A stretch of DNA of 64,000 nucleotides from Parvibaculum sp036499025 (GCA_036499025.1 DASYEM010000013.1:4353-68352), one strand, 5' to 3'. Numbered from the stretch's first letter, positions 1-9,684 are shown. Notes: a model not told the origin generated them from the sequence alone. Made by a program: numbers and translations.

Positions 1-1429
1 TCGCAAGGATTTGCTCAACCAGTGTCGAGCCTGAACGCGGCATCCCGACAATGAAAACGGGCCGCGCCGTCTTGTCGCCAAAGCCGGATTTTTCCGCGAT
101 CAGCTTCGGCGTGAAAATATGCGCGATACGGTCGAAGAGACGCAGCATCGGCTTCTCGTCATAAGCAAGCTGCCGCCGCTTCAGCGCCGCGCCCGCCGCA
201 AATTGCTCGAAGGCCCGTCCGTGATCGCCGACATCGTCATAGACCTTGCCCAGTGCGTAATGCAGAGCGGCGCGCTCTCCTTCGGGCAAACTCTTGCGTT
301 TAGCCGCTTTTTCCAGCACGGCGATTTCAGGGTCGCCCGCATTGAACTTCCGCGCCGCCGCCAGATTGATGTAAGTCGACAAGCCGTTGGGCTCTATCTC
401 CGCCGCATGTCCAAGAGCCGCCGCCGCGCCATCGAGATCGCCACTTTCCAGAAGCGAAAGCCCGAGATTGTTGAGAATGTCCGGCGCATCGGGCCGCAGC
501 GCCAGCGCCCGCCTGCAATGAACGATGGACCCCTCAATATCCTCGGCATCGCGTAAGACCCGCCCCATCAAATTGAGCGCGCCCGCATGATCGGGATTGC
601 ATTTCAGCGCCCGGCGGCATGCCGACAAAGCCCCCTCGGTCTTGCCGCGCTCAAGCAGGATCGAGGCGATCAGAATGAATGCCTCCGCCCGCTCGGGATC
701 GATGGCGACGGAACGCGCCAACACGTTCAGCGCATCGTCGGCACGCTTCAGGTCACGCAAGACCAGCGCCAGACTGGTATAGGCGTCAGCGTAATTGGGC
801 TTTGCGCCAATGGCCTGGCGCAGCACCGCTTCCGCCTCTTCAGGCCTTCCGGTCTCTCGCAGCATCGCCCCGCGATTGGCGAGCGCCTCGCCGTAATTCC
901 TCTTCAGCGCAATGGCGCGGAGATAGGCGGCGTCCGCCTCGTCGAACATCCTCCGGGCGCGTAACGCATTGGCGAGATTGTTATGCGCCTCGGCATAATC
1001 GGGTGCGGCCTCGATAGCTCGGCGGTAGGCGCCCTCCGCCAGATCGAACGCCCCGCGCTCGAAATGCACAATGCCGAGATTATTGTGTCCCTGCGCATAG
1101 GCGGGATCGATTTCCACCGCCCGCTCGCCCGCCGCCAGCGCCAGACCGAGCTTCCCCGCCTGCCGGTACATCTCGCAGAGATTTCCATGCAGGCTCGCGG
1201 CAGCGGGATTGCCCGCAATCGCGCGCGCCATCCAGTCGATGGCCGTTTGCGTATCTCCGGCGCGGAAGGCGACGATGCTTAAAAGATTGGCCGCTTCGGA
1301 ATCACCCGCTTCCCTGTCGATGGCGCGCCGCGCGATCCGTTCGGCGAGATGCAGCTGCCCGGTGCGGTAATGTTCCCAGGCCGCACTCAGCGCATCGGCA
1401 TGAGCGGCTTTTGCCCTCGCGCTTGTCAT
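1..1429 (-). CDS. TPR-sulfotransferase, 3' end beyond window
   Basis: Only the first 476 codons are in the window. They consist of consecutive TPR-like helical repeats (repeated W/NN-L-G and A-x-x-x-x-x-A-I patterns, about residues 10-420). These run into RPVFIVGMPRSGSTLVEQIL at about residues 456-475. That motif is the 5'-phosphosulfate-binding loop of PAPS-dependent sulfotransferases (Sulfotransfer_3 type, often found behind TPRs). The rest of the catalytic domain lies outside. The ATG overlaps the stop of the upstream TPR-glycosyltransferase gene (ATGA at 1426-1429), so the two are probably translationally coupled and lie in one operon with the autotransporter. The family transfers sulfate to tyrosine or sugar hydroxyls; the substrate here is inferred only from context. 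Confidence 0.85.
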   Translation of the reverse strand, partial: MTSARAKAAHADALSAAWEHYRTGQLHLAERIARRAIDREAGDSEAANLLSIVAFRAGDTQTAIDWMARAIAGNPAAASLHGNLCEMYRQAGKLGLALAAGERAVEIDPAYAQGHNNLGIVHFERGAFDLAEGAYRRAIEAAPDYAEAHNNLANALRARRMFDEADAAYLRAIALKRNYGEALANRGAMLRETGRPEEAEAVLRQAIGAKPNYADAYTSLALVLRDLKRADDALNVLARSVAIDPERAEAFILIASILLERGKTEGALSACRRALKCNPDHAGALNLMGRVLRDAEDIEGSIVHCRRALALRPDAPDILNNLGLSLLESGDLDGAAAALGHAAEIEPNGLSTYINLAAARKFNAGDPEIAVLEKAAKRKSLPEGERAALHYALGKVYDDVGDHGRAFEQFAAGAALKRRQLAYDEKPMLRLFDRIAHIFTPKLIAEKSGFGDKTARPVFIVGMPRSGSTLVEQILA

Positions 1430-3024
1430 GCCTCCCCCCGGTCGAGCGCCATGCGCACATCGGCGATGACGCCGGCCCAATCGCGGCGTGTCTTTTGACG
1501 GAAGAGCCGCATGAAGCCGTAAAGTGGATGCGCCTTGCCTTCCATGCCCCATCGCCAGTCGGGCACATGTGGCAGCAGCGTCCAGACGGGCGTGCCAAGG
1601 GCTCCGGCGAGGTGCGCCAGCGATGTATCGACGCTGATGACGAGATCAAGCGCCGCAATTGCCGCCGCCGTCTCGCTCATGTTGGAGACGCGGTCACCGA
1701 GATCCTGCACGCCAGGCTTCAGCGCCGAGACTTGCGCCCCTGCGGGGCCAATTTGCAGACCGAAGAAATGACAGCCTGCTACCTCAAGCAGCGGTGCGAA
1801 CATTTGGGCGCGCATCGAGCGGTTGTGATCGTTCTGATAAGTGCCGTTCCCCGCCCAGACGAGCCCGATTTTGCGGCCTCTGAACGGGGCCAGCCGCTCG
1901 CGCCACGCCGCCACGCGCTCCGGCTCCGCCGTCAAATAAGCCGTGCCCGGCGAAATCGTCCCCGCCGGGCCGTCAAGCAACAGCGGCAGGCTCATCAGCG
2001 CACAATGATAATCGACCGTGCCCGCCTCGGGCATCCGCGTCGCCACATCGATTTCGGGAAAATTCCGCGCGACAAGATTGCGCAAATTGCGCGGCGCGAG
2101 AAAGCTGATCGATGCCACCCGCCGCTCCAGCAACCTCCGCAGATACCGCAGCGACTGGATCGTGTCGCCAAGCCCCTGCTCGGCGAAAACGAAAATCCGC
2201 CTCCCGGCGATCTCCTCGCCGCGCCACGCTTTGCCGGGCAATGCGCGGGGCACGGCGCGCGGCAATGCCAGCCGCCACTCATATTCGATGCGTCCTTGCG
2301 CCGTCTCGCCTTTGAGGAAGCTGACGATGGCGCGGCAGAGATGCGCGTTGGCGTTGCGTGGGCTCGCCACGAGCGCTTCGTCGAGCCGCGCCGTAGCCCG
2401 CGCGAAATCCGCTTCCTCGCGCCAGCACAGCGCATCGTTGACCATGGCTTCGTAATAGGCCGGACGAGATGAAATCGCTCGCGCATAAGCTTCATGCGCT
2501 TCGGCATCGCGCTCGAGGCGGCATAACGCATTGCCGAGATTGTTCCAGCTGCTCGCCGCCGACGGGTCGATATCGAGCGCCCGACGGCAGGCGCGTTCGG
2601 CTTCAGCGAAATTCCGCCGCTCGAATTCGAGAATGCCGAGCGTGTTCCAGCCCTGCGCATTGCGTGGATCGAGCGTCAACGACCGCCGTGCGGCGCTGAG
2701 ACCGCGTTCGATGAACCCCCTGCGCCGCAGCATCTCGGCAAGGTTGCTCCAGAAGGCCGATGTCTTCGGCGCTCTGGCGGTGGCCCGCTCGGCATGGACA
2801 ATCGCCTTGTCGAGACGCCCGGCCCTGAAAGCCGACACCGCCATGATATGAAAAGCGTCGGCGCTTCCCCGTTTCTGTTCGGCCACTTGCTCCGCGATGC
2901 GCGAGGCTTCGCCGAAAGCGCCGCGCGCCAGATGATCGCGGGCGAGGCGGAGAGCGTCGTCGACCGACATCAATCTCTCGGTTGACGACGCCTCGTTTGT
3001 CTTGCTCACCGCCACGCCCGCCAT
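1426..3024 (-). CDS. TPR protein with GT9-like glycosyltransferase domain
   Basis: The protein has 532 residues. Residues ~15-245 are TPR repeats (for example AQGWNTLGILEFERRNFAEA and ASSWNNLGNALCRLERDAEA). The C-terminal ~285 residues resemble the GT-B fold of heptosyltransferase-like family 9: FAEQGLGDTIQSLRYLRRLL at the start of the domain, an IGLVWAGNG segment mid-domain, and ISVDTSLAHLAGALGTPVW in the nucleotide-sugar site. The chosen ATG has a GGAGGGG Shine-Dalgarno about 6 nt upstream; a GTG two codons earlier is possible. It starts 32 nt after the autotransporter stop and overlaps the TPR-sulfotransferase by 4 nt. The donor sugar and acceptor cannot be read from sequence. Modification of the neighbouring autotransporter is a hypothesis modelled on autotransporter heptosyltransferases (Aah/TibC). 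Confidence 0.85.
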   Translation of the reverse strand: MAGVAVSKTNEASSTERLMSVDDALRLARDHLARGAFGEASRIAEQVAEQKRGSADAFHIMAVSAFRAGRLDKAIVHAERATARAPKTSAFWSNLAEMLRRRGFIERGLSAARRSLTLDPRNAQGWNTLGILEFERRNFAEAERACRRALDIDPSAASSWNNLGNALCRLERDAEAHEAYARAISSRPAYYEAMVNDALCWREEADFARATARLDEALVASPRNANAHLCRAIVSFLKGETAQGRIEYEWRLALPRAVPRALPGKAWRGEEIAGRRIFVFAEQGLGDTIQSLRYLRRLLERRVASISFLAPRNLRNLVARNFPEIDVATRMPEAGTVDYHCALMSLPLLLDGPAGTISPGTAYLTAEPERVAAWRERLAPFRGRKIGLVWAGNGTYQNDHNRSMRAQMFAPLLEVAGCHFFGLQIGPAGAQVSALKPGVQDLGDRVSNMSETAAAIAALDLVISVDTSLAHLAGALGTPVWTLLPHVPDWRWGMEGKAHPLYGFMRLFRQKTRRDWAGVIADVRMALDRGEA

Positions 3025-3056
3025 CTGCACCCCTCCCCCGTTTCGATTGCCTTGTC

Positions 3057-6000
3057 TCAGAACTTCAGGCGCAGGCGCAGCGACGCCGTATTGTCCATGT
3101 AGTTGCTGCTGTACTGGCCGTTGTACTGAACGTAAGCATCGATCGTGTCGGTCATCTGGACGCTCAATGCCGCCCCGACGATTGCCGTGTCGCGCTTCGC
3201 CGTCGATCCGAAGATCTGGAAGTTGCTTCCCGGGGTGCCCGAGAGCGCTGCGTTGGCAATCGGGCTCGCATCGCCGAAGGCATGCTTCCAGCCAAGCTCG
3301 ATCGTCGGCGTCAGCTTCGTGCCGCCGTCCGTGACGTAGCTCTTCGACAGCCGCGCGCCGAGCACGCTGTCAAAGCCGTTTTCGCTCCGGTCGTCATAAG
3401 CGAGGTTCCATATCCCGGCGCCTGTTTCCGTCACGGCGTCGGTCTTGGTATGGGTGAAGTTGACCCCGGCAAAAGGCGTCAGCTTCGTATTCTGGGCGAG
3501 CTCGATTTCATAGCCGGTTTCGAGGCTGCCGATGATCGAGGAACCGTCATAGTCGCTATTGGCGACATAACCGGTGCCAAGCACCGTCAGATAGCGGTCC
3601 ATGTCGTAGGACTGCACCGCATAGCCCGCCAAGGCATCGACATAGATCGCGCCGATCCTGTAGTCGCCATAGGCCGTCAAACTCCAGGACGAGATGTCGC
3701 CTTCGCCCGTGCCGCGGAAATCCATATTCGAGGACTGGTAGCCCCCCGCGAGACCGGCCAGGAAGTTCGGGCTGAAGTTGTAATCCGCACCGGCAACGAC
3801 GCCGCCGGTTGTCGAGGTGAAACCTGCCGCGACGCTGCTGCGATCAAGTTCCGCCCAGTCGCCGAAGACACGCGCCCATGCCGACCAGTCGCCGCTGAGC
3901 TTTGTTCCCGCCTCGCCGAAGCCCGGCTGCGGCGCATCCGACATGGACGCCATGACCTGGTTCGACGCGACGCGAATGCCGAGCGATTGTGTATCGGAGG
4001 AGGCGATCGTACCGCCGCGAAGTTCGCTCAGCTGGGTTTGGATGACGTGGATCAGCGATCCGGCCTGGCTGAAAGTGACCGACTGCAAGTCGGCCGTCTG
4101 CTGGCCTGCGATCTCGTTCATCGCCTTGGAATATTCCTCCGGCGTCAGCAGAACGAGCTGATAGATCGCCTTGCCGAGATCGGAGTCCGGGTCGATGTCG
4201 CCAAAGACACGGTCCAGCGCCTTGCCAAAGGACGTCCCGTCGTCTTTCAGGCCCGCCACGTCGGCAAAGGAAAGCCGCGTCGCCAGAAGATCGACGCCGT
4301 CCTCGCCATATTGCGCCACGATCTTCTCGATCAGCGAGTTCGACACGACAGTGCCGAAACGCGTGTCGCTGCCGTCCCAGTTGATGATGCGATAGACCTG
4401 CGATTCCGGCATGCCCGTGTCGAGGAAGACCGCCTTGACCGTCGCGCCGCCGAGATCGGCGCTCGATGTGTTGATGACGCCGTTGACACCGTCGCTGGTC
4501 ACGTCAAAGGAAAGCGTTGATCCCTGATCGAGATTGAGCGCGTTGGTCGAGACATTCGCCGCGCTGCCAAGCCCGAGCGTGGCGTTCGGACCGACATGGA
4601 AGGTATCGACGTTGCGCACCGTGTTGGTGAGGCGAAGCGCAACAGCGTCACCATGATCGCCGCCATTGACATTGAATTGGCCAAAGCCATCGACCGTGCC
4701 GTTATAGGTGAAGGCATTGTTCTCGCCGGCAAAGACATTCAGGACATCGCCGTCTTCGCTTTCATTGCCGGTGATGTTCCCGTCGATGGTGCCGCCGCTC
4801 CAATCGATCGTGTCGGTATGTTCATTGTCACTGAGGATATCGCCGGTGATGCTGCCCTTGAGCTGCATGATATTGACGCCTATCCCGGCGCCGCGAACGT
4901 CGATGGCGGCGGCTTGGGGACCATCCTCGCCGAAGAGATCGAACTCGCTGGTGTCTTCAGCCGTCGCGGAAATGTCGCCGCTATTGCTGATCGAGCTGAT
5001 CCAGGCGCCATCGGTGACGAGCACCGCCGTCGCATAGGGGTTCTCGCTGCTCGCCTCCGCGGAAATCGTTCCGGTGTTGGTCAGCGTGCCGCTATAGGTC
5101 CCGTCCTCGCCCTCGATGGCGATGCCGCGCGCAACGGCGCTGTTGCGTCCGCTCGCCTCGGCGCTGATCTCACCGTCGTTCTGGATCTGCGAGACCAAGG
5201 CGCCATCGACATGGAGACCGGTCGCATAGGCATCGGACTCGCCGTATTCCGCATTGTCCTCGTCGCCGAGCGTCGCGTCGGCATCCGCCTGTGCGTGAAT
5301 GATGCCACCCTCTTCATTGGCGAAACTGTCGAAATAGGAGCCGGACCGAAGGTCGACGCCGACGGCATGAGCAGAAGCCGAGGCGCTCTGGCTGAGCGAC
5401 GAGTCTTCATCCTCGTCGAAGTCGCTTGTCGCCAGCGCGTGGGCGCGAGCATAGGCATAAGCCACGATATCCCCGGAATTGACCAGCGACGCCGAACCCG
5501 TGCCATACATCGATACACCGGTCGCCGTGGCGCTGGCCGATGCATCGGCATTTGCCTGAGCGACATCGCCTTCGGCATTTGCCTCCGCATCGGAAAGCGC
5601 CAGAGAGCCTGCGAAAATCTGGCCGCTATTCGACAGCTCATAGCCGATCATATCGACGCCGGTCGCATCGGCATTCGCCTCGTCGCTTGCATTGGCGATA
5701 GCCGTGCCATGGCCCGAGGAGGCGGTGGCGTCGGCTTGCTCATCGCCATAAGCCAGCGCCCCGGCGACGATCAGACCGTCATTGAAGAGGCCGCCGCTAT
5801 AGGACGAATATTCCGGACCCTGATAGCCGGTGGCCGAAGCGGATTCCGCGTTGATCGCATAAGCGCCCGCTCTATCGTCGCCTTCCGCTGTCGCGTGATT
5901 ATTGCCGAAGGCGCCGGCCAGCGCCCAGATCTGGCCGCTGCCGTCTTCGCTGTCATAGTCATCGTAATCTTCATCGTCGGCGCGTCCATTATAGACGGTG

Positions 6001-9000
6001 CCGCTGTAATAGCCCTCGGCCGCAAGGCCCGTCGCGGTCGCCGACGCCCAGGCCGGGCTGGAACCGTCGCCGATATACGCTTCCGCCATATCGCCGAAAG
6101 CAAGCGCCGTGGTTTCAACCTGCGCGACGGCCAACCCGGCGATCGTGCCGGTGTTGACGATGTCGTCGCCAAACCAGGAATTCGACAGAGCAACACCGAC
6201 AGCATGGGATTCGGCCGAATTGCCGGCATAGACCGCGGCCGTCTCATCGCCATCCGCCTCGCCTTTTCCCTTCGCCTTGGCAAAAGCCGCCGCCGAGATC
6301 AGGCCGTCATTCTGGAACCCGTCTTCGAAATCGCCATTCTCGATAAGGACGCCCGCAGCTTCCGCGCCGGCACGGTTGGGATCGGTGAAGCCGGGAATGA
6401 GATCGCCGGGCAGATTGGAGCCGATCATCGCCACGGCGGGGCCGTCGTCGGAATCCGCCAGCGCATCGGCGTCGATCACCGTCCGCGCCGTCGCCGTGAT
6501 TTCGCCGTCATTGTAGAACTGGCCGTCCGCATCGACATCGTCGAGCGAAATGCCCGAAGCCTGGCTCGACAGCGACCCGCCGGCGAGTGCCAGCGCGCTG
6601 GTATCCTCGCCGTCATCGACGGTCGCATGTGCCGTCAGCGTGGCAATCGACGTCGCTTCGGCATTGACCGTTCCGAAGTTGAGGAAATCGCCGTCAAGAT
6701 AGGCGCCCTCTTCGCTGTCCCCGACCGAGATGCCATAGGCGACGGTGTTGCGATCCGGGCCACATTCGTCATAGCAATAATCGTAATTGTCCGGCAGCAG
6801 CGCCACTGCGCCCGCATTGCCGTCATCGGTGATCGACGTCGCCGTCTCGGTGATATCGACCCCGGCATGAACGTCGATGAGGCTGTCATTGACGAAATAG
6901 CCGTTGTCGTAATCCTCCTCGTCATCCACCGGGCTGCCGAAGCCGAGATCGCCGATCTGGGCGCGAATGCCATAGGCTTCCGCATAGGCCTGCGACGTCG
7001 CGCCGGTCCAGGCATCGCCGTCATTGGACGCCGTGGCGGAAATGATGGAGCTGACATTGCTCGTCGCATTGACCGTGATCTCGTCGGAGTTGACGATATT
7101 GCCGCCGATATCTTCGCTGTAGATCGAGAGGCCGGTCGCATAGGCCGAGGCGGACGTCTGGTCGCCTTCGCCCTCGTATTGCGCGGAAATCGCGGCGGCA
7201 TCGCCTTCGCCCTCTTCGCTGGCCGTCGCCGTCGCGGTCTGCACGATGTCGGCAAGGGCCGAAACATCGACATTCTGTTCGTTGTGAATGTTGTCCTGGA
7301 TTTCATTTTCATCGATGGCGATGCCGCGCGCATGCGCCGAAGCCGAATTGGCCGCCGCCGCGAGAATATCGTCGAGCCCGTTGGCCGTCGCGGTCGAGGT
7401 GCCCGACGCGGTCGCGGCCACATGGATGTTGCCGTCATTGAGGAAGCTGCCCGCCAGCGTATCGCCACCGACATAAAGGCCGGTCGCCTGTGCCTCGAGT
7501 TCGCTGCCATTGGCGATCGCCGTCAGCGACTCATTGTCGGAGAGCGATGCGGTCTGCTCACCCCAAGCCATCGCATGAGCAGCCACGCTGCCCTCATTGA
7601 TAAAATGTCCGGCAATCGCATCGACATTGGATTTGATGCCATAGGCCGTGGCTTCGGCGGTACCGCTCGCGGATGCCGTGCTGTATTCGCCGCCGGTAGC
7701 GATGGCGCTCGAAATTGCATGCGCCAACGCCGAGCCGGAAACAAGGCCCTCCTCGGCTTCATATTCATCGTCATTGTCGTTGAGGAAAGTACCACCGAGC
7801 GAACCGGACTCGATGTCGATGCCTGTCGCCTGGGCCGCCGCGAAGGATGAAGCCCAGACCTCCGCATCCGCGCCGGATATCGCGCTTGCCTTGGTGTTTG
7901 ACGTCGCTTCCGCAAAGCCGATCGATCCGGCCGAATTGGTGAAGCCGCCGCTGATCTGCAGCGTATCGATCGCTATGCCGCGCGCTTGCGCCCAGGCGTC
8001 GTTGCTCGCCGCAGCTTCGACATCTCCGGGCGCGGAAGCCGACGCGGTGGACTGGCCGTTGGCGATCGCATGAGCGAAAATGTCCTCGTCGCTCTCGATG
8101 CCGCCATCGACCTGCAACACATCGATATTGAGACCTGTCGCTGCCGCGTGGGCCGAGCTTGTCTCATATTCGCTATATTCATCATACTCATCTTCACGGT
8201 AACCGGCGAAAGCGCGCGCCGTGCCGGTCGTCGATGAGGCGTCCGCAACGCTATGCGTTTCGGCCAGCGCGTCGACGTTGATTGTCGCGTCATTGTAGAT
8301 GCTGCCGATCACGGCGGCATCTCCGCTCAGCGTCACGCCATAGCCTTGCGCCGTCGCATCGTCGAGCACGTTGCCTTCGGCATATTGAGTGCCGAAGCAG
8401 CTTTCGCCCGAGCTTTCGCATGTCACCTGTGCTTCTACATTCGAGAAGCTCTGCGCCGTTGCATTGACGTCGATGCCGTCTTCCGAATTGTAAGGATTGA
8501 GGGATAGGCTGCCGGCGATGCTCGGCCCGCGATGATCGTCGCCGACAGTGCCGTCGTTGCGCGCATCGATACCGGCCGCATAGGCATGCGCATTGCCGGT
8601 ACCTTCCGCATAGGCCCCTTCTTCCCATTCCACATCGCTCGCCGACTGATCGACCTTGGCGGACGCTTGAACGTCGATGGAATCGCTGTTCTCAATCGAG
8701 CCGCTGCTCGTATTTCCGGTGTTGTCGAAATTGATGCCATAAGCCTCGGCGCTCGCGGCGAGCGAAGCCGTATCGTCCTCGCAATAGCCATCGACATTGA
8801 CGACCAGCGCATTGGCCTCGATCGAGCCGCTATTGGTGACGCTGCCGCTGAACGTATTGCCGGGGCCGAAATCGATGCCGGCGGCGTAGCGCGAGCTCTC
8901 GCCATTGCCACTGCCAGATGCCGTGACCGCGATGGTGCCGCTATTCTCGATATCACCCCAGAGATAGGCGTCCTCGACCGAAATGCCGCGCGCGTCCTCG

Positions 9001-9275
9001 CCCTCCTCGACGTCGGTGACATGAATGCCGCCGGAATTGTTGACCGAGCCTTCGACCGTCGTGTCGTAAATCTCGATGCCGTCTTCGGCATATTCGTTTT
9101 CGATGCTGCCCGCATTCGACACATAGGGGACCGTCGTCGTGATGTAGATTTGATCGACGCTGGTGCCGTAGGGATTGTCGTAAAGCGCGGTGGCGCGCGC
9201 GCCGTGCGCGGCGACGAGCAAGGCCGCCATGGAAGTCGTGGTCAGCAGGCTCCGAAACGTCAGGCGAGCATTCAT
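3057..9275 (-). CDS. Giant repeat autotransporter (type Va), 2,072 aa
   Basis: The N-terminus MNARLTFRSLLTTTSMAALL is a Sec signal peptide with likely cleavage after AHGARA. The passenger (about residues 30-1500) has about 26 degenerate units of 25-95 residues, each with an N-[DSTE]-[GS]-x-I strand, an Ala-rich stretch, and a closing A-x-A-x-G-[IVL] turn. This is what a long beta-helix would give. A linker follows, then an autotransporter beta-barrel from about residue 1798 (GDWSAWARVFGDW), ending in LRLRLKF with the terminal Phe expected for BAM-dependent insertion. The passenger is very acidic and contains several acidic Tyr clusters. It also has unusual Cys pairs near residues 270-285 and 830-835. 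The start is the ATG with GGGGGA 8 nt upstream; the preceding TTG is less likely. It is the first gene of an apparent operon with two TPR-linked transferases. Confidence 0.93.
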   Translation of the reverse strand: MNARLTFRSLLTTTSMAALLVAAHGARATALYDNPYGTSVDQIYITTTVPYVSNAGSIENEYAEDGIEIYDTTVEGSVNNSGGIHVTDVEEGEDARGISVEDAYLWGDIENSGTIAVTASGSGNGESSRYAAGIDFGPGNTFSGSVTNSGSIEANALVVNVDGYCEDDTASLAASAEAYGINFDNTGNTSSGSIENSDSIDVQASAKVDQSASDVEWEEGAYAEGTGNAHAYAAGIDARNDGTVGDDHRGPSIAGSLSLNPYNSEDGIDVNATAQSFSNVEAQVTCESSGESCFGTQYAEGNVLDDATAQGYGVTLSGDAAVIGSIYNDATINVDALAETHSVADASSTTGTARAFAGYREDEYDEYSEYETSSAHAAATGLNIDVLQVDGGIESDEDIFAHAIANGQSTASASAPGDVEAAASNDAWAQARGIAIDTLQISGGFTNSAGSIGFAEATSNTKASAISGADAEVWASSFAAAQATGIDIESGSLGGTFLNDNDDEYEAEEGLVSGSALAHAISSAIATGGEYSTASASGTAEATAYGIKSNVDAIAGHFINEGSVAAHAMAWGEQTASLSDNESLTAIANGSELEAQATGLYVGGDTLAGSFLNDGNIHVAATASGTSTATANGLDDILAAAANSASAHARGIAIDENEIQDNIHNEQNVDVSALADIVQTATATASEEGEGDAAAISAQYEGEGDQTSASAYATGLSIYSEDIGGNIVNSDEITVNATSNVSSIISATASNDGDAWTGATSQAYAEAYGIRAQIGDLGFGSPVDDEEDYDNGYFVNDSLIDVHAGVDITETATSITDDGNAGAVALLPDNYDYCYDECGPDRNTVAYGISVGDSEEGAYLDGDFLNFGTVNAEATSIATLTAHATVDDGEDTSALALAGGSLSSQASGISLDDVDADGQFYNDGEITATARTVIDADALADSDDGPAVAMIGSNLPGDLIPGFTDPNRAGAEAAGVLIENGDFEDGFQNDGLISAAAFAKAKGKGEADGDETAAVYAGNSAESHAVGVALSNSWFGDDIVNTGTIAGLAVAQVETTALAFGDMAEAYIGDGSSPAWASATATGLAAEGYYSGTVYNGRADDEDYDDYDSEDGSGQIWALAGAFGNNHATAEGDDRAGAYAINAESASATGYQGPEYSSYSGGLFNDGLIVAGALAYGDEQADATASSGHGTAIANASDEANADATGVDMIGYELSNSGQIFAGSLALSDAEANAEGDVAQANADASASATATGVSMYGTGSASLVNSGDIVAYAYARAHALATSDFDEDEDSSLSQSASASAHAVGVDLRSGSYFDSFANEEGGIIHAQADADATLGDEDNAEYGESDAYATGLHVDGALVSQIQNDGEISAEASGRNSAVARGIAIEGEDGTYSGTLTNTGTISAEASSENPYATAVLVTDGAWISSISNSGDISATAEDTSEFDLFGEDGPQAAAIDVRGAGIGVNIMQLKGSITGDILSDNEHTDTIDWSGGTIDGNITGNESEDGDVLNVFAGENNAFTYNGTVDGFGQFNVNGGDHGDAVALRLTNTVRNVDTFHVGPNATLGLGSAANVSTNALNLDQGSTLSFDVTSDGVNGVINTSSADLGGATVKAVFLDTGMPESQVYRIINWDGSDTRFGTVVSNSLIEKIVAQYGEDGVDLLATRLSFADVAGLKDDGTSFGKALDRVFGDIDPDSDLGKAIYQLVLLTPEEYSKAMNEIAGQQTADLQSVTFSQAGSLIHVIQTQLSELRGGTIASSDTQSLGIRVASNQVMASMSDAPQPGFGEAGTKLSGDWSAWARVFGDWAELDRSSVAAGFTSTTGGVVAGADYNFSPNFLAGLAGGYQSSNMDFRGTGEGDISSWSLTAYGDYRIGAIYVDALAGYAVQSYDMDRYLTVLGTGYVANSDYDGSSIIGSLETGYEIELAQNTKLTPFAGVNFTHTKTDAVTETGAGIWNLAYDDRSENGFDSVLGARLSKSYVTDGGTKLTPTIELGWKHAFGDASPIANAALSGTPGSNFQIFGSTAKRDTAIVGAALSVQMTDTIDAYVQYNGQYSSNYMDNTASLRLRLKF

Positions 9276-9684
9276 CAAAAAAATCCCCCAGCTTTAGCGC
9301 GCCATCGGCGTCGCAAAAATCGATCACGCCGGTCAACTGGACCGGGCACAACCTTGAGCTGTAGGCCATCGGGCGCCTGACGGCAGACGGCGGAAATCCA
9401 CGCGATTTCCTCCGAAAAGCCGATCTCGAACCCTGAAAACTCCCCCAGCAGGCAGACCTGAGAAGAAAAATTCCCCCTCAGGTTGTGCGGGGTCAGATTC
9501 CGGGATGTAGACCTTTAGGTCAATATACCCAGACCTTTCGATTGGTTCAGGCTGGAGGGAAGGTGCTCAAAACCGTGGCGCGGGGGTGACAAAGAGCGAT
9601 GAAACGCCCAATTGATTGAGCTAAGTTGCAGCGCACCGAAACATCGAATGCGGTTTCAGAAAACCGGTTGAAAGAGAAGTTCCC
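9276..9684. promoter_or_regulatory. Divergent intergenic region, autotransporter/proA
   Basis: About 410 bp without a convincing gene. It contains a direct repeat AGACCTTT at 9509-9516 and 9531-9538 (22 bp apart, two helical turns) and an inverted repeat ACCTGAG...CTCAGGT at 9456-9483 with a 14-nt spacer. A TTGACC on the minus strand lies within the direct-repeat block and could be a -35 element for the autotransporter. A short ORF extending to 9369 on the minus strand runs out of frame into the autotransporter and is not convincing. The regulatory role is inferred. Confidence 0.4.

Noticed and set aside
4596..7850. A 1,084-codon open frame on the plus strand inside the autotransporter gene.
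   Set aside because: It is antisense to the repeat passenger and exists because GC-rich codons such as GCC/GGC/GAC mirror to stop-free frames. Its translation has no domain or signal, while the minus strand encodes a complete autotransporter.
3057..9275. Repeat structure as a possible CRISPR or satellite array.
   Set aside because: The repeats are at protein level, of variable length, inside one coding frame with a signal peptide and a beta-barrel.
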